Below are positions 56,881 through 64,000 of a stretch of 64,000 nt of DNA, piece by piece. The stretch covers positions 1,116,001-1,180,000 of the forward strand of contig NC_009045.1 of assembly GCF_000209165.1 (NCBI RefSeq), given 5' to 3'. The notes under the pieces were generated by a model. That model saw only the letters and a list, made by a program, of their open reading frames with translations, made no database searches and was not told the DNA's origin. Each line of letters begins with the position of its first letter. Position 1 is the first letter of the stretch. Source of the DNA: Scheffersomyces stipitis CBS 6054 (Eukaryota; Ascomycota; Pichiomycetes; Serinales; Debaryomycetaceae). The translations under genes were made by a program, and so were the position numbers.

Positions 56881-59298
56881 ATGATGAAAGGTTTCAAAAA
56901 CAGACTAACGCGAAACAAGAACCAGACTACAAGCAAGAAATCCGACAAGAAGGTGGGAGACAAGGAGAAAGAAAAAGATCCTAAGAACGACAAAAAGTCA
57001 CTGTCACCTTCCGCGTCGTCGTCGAATTCAAAGACGCTAACCACTTCTTCATCGTCTTCGTCGTTGAAATCCAACTCGCCATCTCCTTCCCGAAACAACA
57101 GCGGAGGCTCGGTCAAGTCTGGAAGCTCCAACACTTCCAATACGCCATCGTCGCAACCCGTAGGAAACTCTTCTTCACCTCAACCGCTGCCTATCAAACC
57201 GTCGATGACTCTGATGTCTCTGACTACTCAGTCTATGACTCTGATGAATCTGGTTACGCTGGCCGATTCTCCCAAAATAGTCATCAGCAATTCTGACTAT
57301 GATGCTCCCATTGGTACTGGTACCATAACATCACCTCCCACCATCATAACTCCCAACGCGACAGTCCCCGTAACTCCCACTCCCACGTCGCCCATTACTT
57401 CGCATGCCCACAATATTGCATCCATATCGTCGCCTACTTCCCCCTTTGAAGGTAAAGTTCAACACAGCCAACTGGCCCAGATCCATCCTTACCAATTGAA
57501 CCCAAACATCCCTTCGCCAACCAAAGAGGCTATTGATATAGATCTAATAGTCACGCCTAAGAGACATTCGTCGTCCAGATTCGAGCCCCTGACCTCAGAC
57601 AAATACCAGGAAATCGTCAAACTTCCTAACTTTGACGAGGTCTTGCCTGAAGACCAGATCCAGCTCTTCGTCCAGAAGATCGACCAATGCAACATTATGT
57701 TCGACTTTGGTGATCCCACATACGATTTGCGAGGAAAGGAGATCAAACGCATCACATTGCAAGAGTTGATTTCTTTTATTTCCAATAACAGATTCACCTA
57801 TACGGATGAAATGTACAAACATGTAGTGTCCATGTTCAAGAAGAACTTGTTCAGACCCATACCTCCACCGGTTAACCCCATTGGAGACCTTTATGATCCC
57901 GATGAAGATGAGCCTGTGAGCGAATTGGCCTGGCCACATATGCAAGCAATCTACGAATTTTTCTTGCGTTTCATCGAGCTGCCTGATTTCCAGCACCAGA
58001 TCGCTAAGCAGTACATTGACCATGAGTTTATCTTGCGAATCTTGGAATTGTTTGACAGCGAAGACCCCAGAGAAAGAGATTGTTTGAAAACGACCTTGCA
58101 TCGTATCTACGGGAAGTTCTTGAGCTTAAGAAGCTTTATCAGGAAGTCCATCAACAATGTTTTCTTGCAGTTTGTCTACGAGACAGAGAGATTTAATGGA
58201 ATTGGTGAACTTTTGGAGATCTTGGGATCAATTATAAATGGGTTTGCCTTACCATTGAAGGAAGAACATAAGATATTTTTAGTCAGGGTCTTGCTTCCGT
58301 TGCATAAGGTCAAGAGTTTGTCCTTGTACCATCCACAATTGGCGTATTGTATAGTTCAATTCTTAGAGAAGGACCCTACTTTGACTGAAGATGTGATCAT
58401 GGGTTTGTTGAGATACTGGCCCAAGATCAATAGTCCTAAAGAAGTTATGTTCTTAAATGAGATCGAAGACATTTTTGAAGTCATGGAACCTAACGAATTC
58501 TTGAAGATTCAGATTCCATTGTTTGCCCAATTATCAAAGTGTATTTCTTCTCCCCATTTCCAGGTTAGCGAAAAGGTATTGTGCTACTGGTCTAATGAAT
58601 ACTTCTTAACGTTGATTACTGAGAATGCCGAAGTGGTTTTACCAATCATTTTTGCTTCGCTCTATGAGTTAACCAATGCGACCCAACCAGGTATAGAAAA
58701 TGGAATCATGCAACAGAAGTTGTTGGAGCACCCAGAAGCGACAACCGACGCCAACGGTAACTTAATCGACAACGGTTTAGTACTCCAGGACTTGAGCCAA
58801 GGAATTATCCCAAGTTCCAATGACCCAAACCATCCACATTACAATCTACTTCAAATTCACGGCGCCGTAGATCCACAGCATCACAACCATCAAGACGTGA
58901 ATGGAAACGTGATATCTGAAGAAGAATACTACGATTCATTCTCGTCTATGCAAGCAGGCAGTGGACACAACCCCTTGGGAGAAGACTACGGTGGATATGA
59001 AGATGGTGGAAACATGCTTCAGCACAACTCTGCTACGTCCAACTGGAACAGAAGCATTCATTCATTAGCATTTGGTGCATTAAAAGTATTCATGGATCAC
59101 AACCCTATCTTGTACGACCACTGTACAATGTTATACCACCAGTCGTTAGAAGAACAGAAACAGAGAGAAGTCGCCAGAAAAGAAGGGTGGAAGAGAATAG
59201 AGGAATACGTCAAGTCCGTCAAAGAAAAGCAAGGATTGGACCAACTGTCCACAGCCCACAGTAACAGAAGCACAGGAAACGAAATGAGCATATCTTGA
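56881..59298 (+). CDS. RTS1: PP2A regulatory subunit B56-type, Rts1
   Basis: Rts1 is the B' subunit that targets PP2A to kinetochores, the bud neck and spindle poles. In S. cerevisiae it is needed for Kin4 function in the spindle-position checkpoint. The 805-residue protein has a basic, then Ser/Thr/Pro-rich disordered N-terminus (1-230) and a B56 HEAT-repeat domain (about 235-620). Almost identical stretches include [40 protein letters not shown] and [20 protein letters not shown] 100-residue Asn/His-rich insert interrupts the last repeats (about 600-720). The CTG at 57979 falls where the family has a conserved Ser (LESPDFQ in human), and six further CTG codons cluster in the Ser/Thr-rich N-terminus. 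The frame extends to a GTG at 56866, but the first ATG is 56881. Confidence 0.97.
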   Translation: MMKGFKNRLTRNKNQTTSKKSDKKVGDKEKEKDPKNDKKSLSPSASSSNSKTLTTSSSSSSLKSNSPSPSRNNSGGSVKSGSSNTSNTPSSQPVGNSSSPQPLPIKPSMTLMSLTTQSMTLMNLVTLADSPKIVISNSDYDAPIGTGTITSPPTIITPNATVPVTPTPTSPITSHAHNIASISSPTSPFEGKVQHSQLAQIHPYQLNPNIPSPTKEAIDIDLIVTPKRHSSSRFEPLTSDKYQEIVKLPNFDEVLPEDQIQLFVQKIDQCNIMFDFGDPTYDLRGKEIKRITLQELISFISNNRFTYTDEMYKHVVSMFKKNLFRPIPPPVNPIGDLYDPDEDEPVSELAWPHMQAIYEFFLRFIELPDFQHQIAKQYIDHEFILRILELFDSEDPRERDCLKTTLHRIYGKFLSLRSFIRKSINNVFLQFVYETERFNGIGELLEILGSIINGFALPLKEEHKIFLVRVLLPLHKVKSLSLYHPQLAYCIVQFLEKDPTLTEDVIMGLLRYWPKINSPKEVMFLNEIEDIFEVMEPNEFLKIQIPLFAQLSKCISSPHFQVSEKVLCYWSNEYFLTLITENAEVVLPIIFASLYELTNATQPGIENGIMQQKLLEHPEATTDANGNLIDNGLVLQDLSQGIIPSSNDPNHPHYNLLQIHGAVDPQHHNHQDVNGNVISEEEYYDSFSSMQAGSGHNPLGEDYGGYEDGGNMLQHNSATSNWNRSIHSLAFGALKVFMDHNPILYDHCTMLYHQSLEEQKQREVARKEGWKRIEEYVKSVKEKQGLDQLSTAHSNRSTGNEMSIS

Positions 59299-60123
59299 CC
59301 TTTCTCCTCTCTAGACACTTTTGACAAATCTTTGTTGATAATTTACAGTTATATTTATGTTTTGTTTCCACCTATAGTTTGCATTTTAGGTTTTCCATTT
59401 GCGCTAAGTAAATTACTTATATTGCCGAGAGTCATTCCTTATATAGTTCTAATGTATGGCCGCAAAGAGTAGAAAAAGTAAATTGTTGGTTTGGCTGTCT
59501 GAACCATCCAGCACTGATCAACATCTGTTGCCGTTCCTTCTACAATGGATTTCTACAGCCCTAGTTAAATTGCAAGTCACGTGAGTGTAACAGAAATCTA
59601 TAGACAGATCTGAAAAGTTTTTCATTACTTTTATTTTTGTTGATTATTCTTTTCTTAACAAAAAGTAATAATGTCATAGAGTAGCAAAAACTCTACATTC
59701 TACTCGTATGTATAAGACTATCCATTCATTCTTCTTTCGATCAGTTAATTATTCCTTCATGATTTTCCACATATTAGATGATGATTCTACCAAATCGAAC
59801 ATTTATGAACAAAGTTTTATATCTGTTGTGAGAGTAAATCCTATAGAACCGCTACTCTGACTTTTTATGGAGAACAGAAGAATGAAACAACAGTTTAATT
59901 TGAAAGCTAGTACTAACATCAATTCGGCTACGTAATTTCGTCCACTCTTTTATATCAGTTCAAGGTCTAACTGGTTTGGATCTCACTCAACTCTATTTGG
60001 CATGATTCAAAAGTGTAGTATTTTTCAAGTGCTAAACTAGTAGACTTTTCTCTATTATTATAGATTGTTACTAATTCTTTATCTCATTGACTTCAAGTTG
60101 ACCTCTCACCAGGCAATGGGATA

Positions 60124-60339
60124 TCAGGTGAGTTCGACTTGATTAACTAGACCGTCTTGAAGTTTTACAAAATCGCCTCCACCTCTTTTACGTGGGGCAT
60201 TGTTTCTATAATTATTATTTACTCTGAGATATTTCGAACTTCTCCGCTTCATAATGTCACTTGACAATTTTGCAACCTGTTGTATTCGGGAACAAGCAAT
60301 GACAGAACCCCTATTTGTGTAAATAGACATCACTCTCAT
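60124..60339 (-). CDS. Uncertain small ORF (71 aa)
   Basis: An ATG-started 71-codon ORF encodes a basic protein (MRVMSIYTNRGSVIACSRIQ at the start, RKRGGGDF near the end). I recognise no family, membrane segment or signal. Codon use is not the optimised set of the confirmed genes. It may be a chance ORF in AT-rich DNA, or a real small gene or exon. Confidence 0.2.
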   Translation of the reverse strand: MRVMSIYTNRGSVIACSRIQQVAKLSSDIMKRRSSKYLRVNNNYRNNAPRKRGGGDFVKLQDGLVNQVELT

Positions 60340-60537
60340 ATTTTCTAGCTATAGCGGAGTAGACTATTTTATGGAAATGTACTATCGCAGTAGCCATTCT
60401 AGTATGCTTATACACTGAGGAAAGATAAATGGAAACCCGAAAGGGAACAACTTGGTTCCGCGGTTGTCATTGCACGGTAGCTCCAAACTTGAGCAGAATC
60501 TAATGTTATTTCGAGAACGTTTCTTACGTTTCGCTTC

Positions 60538-60978
60538 TTAAGCTGGTGATTCTCTGGAGATCATGGCGTCCGCGGAGGTGCCGAACATGTAGTGAAAAAT
60601 TCCGTACAGTGCACAAACACACCATAGAATCAATAGAGTCAATCTTAAGATAACAGGTGTAGCTACCCAAAAGACTACTACAACGATAGGGATACCACAC
60701 GTACTGTTACTAGGAGTGATAAATAAAATATGTATCAGAAATGTGAAAACAACAAAGTGTAGTGTGAATTACTCTATGATCAAGGTGCAAAACTAAGAAA
60801 TAGCATTATTTTGTGAACTAACTAACAATGTAAGGTATCTCCTTATCAAAACAAGACCAACAATGATAATAGCAAGTGTCGTGCAATCTTTACACGTTTC
60901 AGCTATCAGGAACAGCCCAGCCGCCCCAGATGCCTTAACTATGGCTATAGCGTTAGTAAAATCTGAAAAATTTTGCAT
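60538..60978 (-). other. Hydrophobic ORF pieces, possible decayed or intron-split small membrane-protein gene
   Basis: On the minus strand an ATG-started 61-codon ORF (60978-60793) runs into TAG. In the same frame, after a second stop (60771-60769), a further 76 sense codons run to the TAA at 60540-60538. Both pieces are hydrophobic: LAIIIVGLVLIRRYLTLLV in the first, and IPIVVVVFWVA and LRLTLLILWCVCALYGIF in the second. A perfect minus-strand TACTAAC lies at 60958-60952, with TAG 8-14 bases on. I could not assemble a complete spliced gene, and AT-rich DNA often gives hydrophobic ORFs by chance. Confidence 0.2.
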
Positions 60979-61167
60979 CTCATCAGAACGAGTCAAAAAT
61001 TTTTTTGCGATTTTTTTTTGCGAGATGTTTACTAATATAAAAGCTTATAAATTCCTGTCAATTTTTCACTTTTAACGTTTTCTTTTTTGGCAAAGTTTGC
61101 CCCTTTGGACATATACCATATTCTTGTAGGAACCAACTTTTACAGTATAATCAATCTCAAATCCACA

Positions 61168-62955
61168 ATGTCTGCTCAAATCTTGGATGCCACCAAAGCC
61201 ACTTCCTACTTGAAAGAGTACCCAAAGAAGGACGGTTTGACCATCAAGCAATTGATTGACTCAGCCAACTTCGGTGGTTTGACCTACAACGATTTCTTGA
61301 TCTTGCCAGGTTTGATCAACTTCCCATCTTCTGCTGTCTCCTTGGAAACTAAGTTGACTAAGAAGATTTCCATCAAGTCTCCATTTGTGTCTTCTCCTAT
61401 GGACACTGTCACTGAAGAAAGCATGGCCATCCACATGGCCCTTTTGGGTGGTATTGGTATTATCCACCACAACTGTACACCTGAGGAACAGGCTGAGATG
61501 GTCAGAAAGGTCAAGAAATACGAAAACGGTTTCATTAACGATCCTGTCGTTATTAAGCCAGACGTCACTGTTGGTGAAGTCAGAGCCATGAAGGAACGTT
61601 TGGGTTTCACTTCCTTCCCAGTTACTGGTATGTTTACTTAAGATTTATTCACTATTCATGTGAAGTGCTGTCTCCAGTTTTCTCTTCTTTTTCTGATGAT
61701 TTTCTTAAATCTAATAACTTTCGTTCTACCGAATTACATCAAACGATGTTGAGGAGACTTATTTTTCTGATATTTATTGCATCGTAAGACTTGGAGATTG
61801 GCAATTTTAACTTCTGTTCAAATTACTAACATTAACATAGAAAACGGTAAAGTTGGTGGAAAATTGCTCGGTATTGTCACTTCTCGTGATGTTCAATTCC
61901 ACGAAGACAGTTCGAGTCCAGTTTCTGAAGTTATGACCAAAGACTTGACTGTTGGTAAGCAAGGCATTGAATTGGTTGAAGGTAACGAATTGTTGAGAGC
62001 CTCTAAGAAGGGTAAGTTGCCAATTGTTGACTCCGATGGCAACTTGGTTTCTTTGATTTCCAGAACCGATTTGCAAAAGAACCAAAACTATCCAGATGCT
62101 TCTAAGTCCTTCCACTCTAAGCAGTTGTTGTGTGGTGCTGCTATCGGTACCATTGAAGCTGACAGAGAAAGATTGGACAAGTTGGTTGAAGCTGGCTTGG
62201 ATGTTGTCGTCTTGGACTCTTCTAATGGTACCTCTGTTTTCCAAATTGACATGCTCAAGTGGATCAAGAACAAGTACCCAGACTTGCAAGTCATTGCCGG
62301 TAACGTTGTCACCAGAGAACAAGCTGCCATCTTAATTGAGGCTGGTGCCGATGCCTTAAGAATTGGTATGGGTTCTGGTTCTATCTGTATCACCCAAGAA
62401 GTCATGGCATGTGGTAGACCACAAGGTACTGCTGTTTACAACGTCACCGAGTTTGCAAACAAGTTCGGTGTTCCATGTATTGCTGACGGTGGTATTGGTA
62501 ATATTGGTCACATCACCAAGGCTTTGGCTTTAGGTGCTTCCACTGTCATGATGGGTGGTTTGTTGGCTGGTACTGCCGAGACTCCAGGTGACTACTACTA
62601 CAGAGATGGTAAGAGATTGAAGACTTACAGAGGTATGGGTTCTATTGATGCTATGCAACAGACCAACACCAACGCCAATGCTTCTACCTCGAGATACTTC
62701 TCTGAATCCGACAAGGTCTTGGTTGCTCAGGGTGTTTCTGGTGCTGTTGTCGACAAGGGTTCTGTGACCAAGTTTGTTCCATACTTGTTCAACGGTTTGC
62801 AACACTCTTTGCAAGACATTGGTGTCCAATCCTTGGGTGAAATGAGAACCAAGGTCGACAACTACGAAATCGCATTTGAGTTCAGAACTGCTTCTGCTCA
62901 ATTCGAAGGTGGTGTCCACGGCTTGCACTCCTATGAAAAGAGATTACACAACTAA
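61168..62955 (+). CDS. IMH3: Inosine-5'-monophosphate dehydrogenase, spliced
   Basis: This enzyme oxidises IMP to XMP with NAD, the rate-limiting step of guanine nucleotide synthesis and the target of mycophenolic acid. The coding sequence joins 61168-61627 and 61841-62955, giving 524 residues, as in S. cerevisiae Imd proteins (523-524). The catalytic Cys336 lies in [18 protein letters not shown]. The barrel motifs ([27 protein letters not shown]) and the CBS domain pair (about 115-235) are present, and the protein ends with [10 protein letters not shown]. The junction restores [21 protein letters not shown]. The upstream open frame to a TTG at 61087 is not used; the first ATG is 61168. Codon bias is very strong. 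The symbol follows the Candida name and is equivalent to IMD2-4. Confidence 0.97.
61628..61840 (+). other. IMP dehydrogenase spliceosomal intron (213 nt)
   Basis: It begins GTATGT (61628-61633), has TACTAAC at 61824-61830 and ends ACATAG (61835-61840). The branch-point A is 11 bases from the end. It interrupts the codon for Glu154 after its first base, inside the first CBS domain, and contains in-frame stops. Confidence 0.96.
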
Positions 62956-63335
62956 GTTATGTAGGCTTATTAGGTAGTTTTCTCTTTTATTTTGTCATAT
63001 GTGCTATAGAAAAATTAGTACCCATTGTACTTTAGTTAATAATCAGATGATTTCATGTTATAGAATGTACTGCTGTAGGAATGTGGAGATATACTATTCT
63101 ACAAAGATTCAGTCAACAAAAAAAGTTACTTGGTCTTTCAATCTCTACTGTCTTACGGATTCCTAGTGGAAAATGGGGCTATCAGACAACTAGGAGTCTA
63201 ATTAGTTATGTAGTTCTTTACTATGTACAATCTTAACTATGTGATTTGGGGAGTGCACATCTCTGACCATAAAAAGATATCTATTCTTACATTTCAGAAA
63301 TACACTTGCTATCCTCTCTTACCAAACAGCAAAAC
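62956..63335. other. IMP dehydrogenase 3' region and SCP1 promoter
   Basis: This 380-base AT-rich spacer has a CTTAACTATG motif (63232-63241), also seen in other intergenic regions, about 100 bases before the SCP1 ATG. Nothing else is visible. Confidence 0.55.
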
Positions 63336-63926
63336 ATGAGCAGCTACTTGAATTATAACAGATACCAACAACCAACCAAACAGGACCAGAATGCCAACAC
63401 CAACCTCGACCAGGATTTGTCCAATTCTCGATCTTCGAAATATCAGACTAATCAGTTGGAAGTGAAAAAGTACCTTAAGGCTACGTTAAGTCCACATCAC
63501 CCGCAGCTTTTTCAGTCAAAGTTTAGCAACGGTGCCGATACAAACTACATAGATAATGTTGATCTTATGGATATCCTTCATGACGGCGAAGTTTTGTGCA
63601 AATTGGGAGCATTACTACCTTCAAGCAAAGTCCCTAACAATCCCTGTGCTTCCAAATTCAAGAATTCCAAGATGCCGTTCATCCAGATGGAAAATATTCT
63701 GTTTTTCCTCAAGATATGTGAAGCTATAGGATTGCCTCATGACGAAATTTTCCAGACCATTGATTTGTATGAAGCTAAAGACCCTTACCAGGTGATTATC
63801 ACACTTATGTCATTTTCCAGACTTGCCAATAGCATCGATTCAAACGTTTTTTCAACAGTTATTGGCCCAAAGCCAGTCAAAGTAAAACCAACAGTACCGG
63901 TGAAACCATTCAAGTTGAGATCCTGA
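63336..63926 (+). CDS. SCP1: Calponin-homology actin-bundling protein Scp1 (transgelin homologue)
   Basis: Scp1 cross-links actin filaments in cortical patches together with fimbrin. The 196-residue protein has an Asn/Gln-rich N-terminus and one calponin-homology domain (about 35-165: LMDILHDGEVLCKLGALLPS, FIQMENILFFLKICEAIGLP, then DPYQVIITLMSFSR). A basic, Pro/Val/Lys-rich tail follows (VKVKPTVPVKPFKLRS), which in the yeast protein provides the second actin-binding site. The length is close to the 200 residues of S. cerevisiae Scp1. The frame extends to a TTG at 63306, but the first ATG is 63336. TWF1 in the same window is another actin-patch protein. Confidence 0.93.
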   Translation: MSSYLNYNRYQQPTKQDQNANTNLDQDLSNSRSSKYQTNQLEVKKYLKATLSPHHPQLFQSKFSNGADTNYIDNVDLMDILHDGEVLCKLGALLPSSKVPNNPCASKFKNSKMPFIQMENILFFLKICEAIGLPHDEIFQTIDLYEAKDPYQVIITLMSFSRLANSIDSNVFSTVIGPKPVKVKPTVPVKPFKLRS

Positions 63927-64000
63927 AACTTCAACTCGAGGAGCCAATGACTATCATGTCGTTGGTCATAGTGTAAAATTAACTATGGTATAGCATATAA

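Larger units (their letters stand above)
59299..61167. other. 1.9 kb AT-rich region between RTS1 and IMP dehydrogenase
   Basis: No convincing gene. It contains a TCACGTGA box (59577-59584). On the plus strand, a GTATGT (59706-59711) and a TACTAAC (near 59911-59917) could frame an intron-like segment without coding exons. A 71-codon ATG ORF lies on the minus strand (60124-60339). Hydrophobic minus-strand ORF pieces lie at 60538-60978. The IMP dehydrogenase promoter occupies the right end, with T-rich runs at about 61000-61060. Confidence 0.5.

Noticed and set aside
1..64000. CRISPR arrays, rRNA, transposons or LTRs, telomeric repeats
   Set aside because: No regularly spaced repeats, rRNA-like sequence, transposase or integrase ORF, or telomere-like tandem repeats were seen.

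Overview
The window is nuclear DNA from an ascomycete yeast. It holds 26 protein-coding genes, nearly all close homologues of Saccharomyces/Candida housekeeping genes, separated by AT-rich intergenic DNA. Three genes have short spliceosomal introns with the yeast consensus signals GTATGT and TACTAAC. The RTS1 homologue has a CTG codon at 57979-57981 exactly where the B56 family has a conserved serine (the human motif is LESPDF; here it is E-CTG-PDF). This places the organism in the CUG-serine clade, so residues translated as Leu from CTG should be read as Ser. A peroxisomal-type amine oxidase, a complex I assembly factor and CTG-clade ribosomal-promoter elements fit a respiratory yeast such as Scheffersomyces (Pichia) stipitis or a near relative. 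The species assignment is inference.

Layout. 0.2-9.7 kb: a small hydrophilic protein, valyl-tRNA synthetase (VAS1), splicing factor PRP31 divergent from exosome subunit RRP46, and mitotic-exit kinase DBF2. 9.7-13.1 kb: a 3.4 kb gene-free, motif-rich stretch upstream of an acetate/ammonium (ATO-family) transporter. 15.9-25.6 kb: PEX22, copper amine oxidase AMO1, and the very long LTE1. 27.4-36.0 kb: a ribosome block with SLX9 (pre-rRNA processing and export), FHL1 (ribosomal-protein gene regulator) and RPL11, plus proteasome subunit PRE2. 38.5-46.3 kb: an SPF27/BCAS2-like splicing factor convergent with RDS3, a RING/PHD protein, twinfilin, an unrecognised gene and an NDUFAF3-like mitochondrial protein. 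46.6-64 kb: an NDD1-like cell-cycle coactivator, eisosome protein PIL1/LSP1, a tandem pair of Mpv17/SYM1 proteins, PP2A subunit RTS1, IMP dehydrogenase and the calponin-homology protein SCP1.

Themes shared by several genes are mitotic exit and spindle position (DBF2, LTE1, RTS1, NDD1-like), pre-mRNA splicing (PRP31, SPF27-like, RDS3), ribosome production (FHL1, SLX9, RPL11), peroxisomes (PEX22, AMO1) and cortical actin or membrane organisation (TWF1, SCP1, PIL1).

I found no rRNA, tRNA, transposon, CRISPR array or clearly foreign island. The most notable observations are: direct evidence for CUG reassignment; two genes whose first exon is only the ATG codon; VAS1 start codons arranged for leaky scanning and dual targeting; a Tbf1-like palindrome next to a CACGTG box in the RPL11 promoter; and a dense cluster of a CAGACAC motif around the ATO gene. 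Several start codons were moved to the first in-frame ATG, and three genes were rebuilt across introns.
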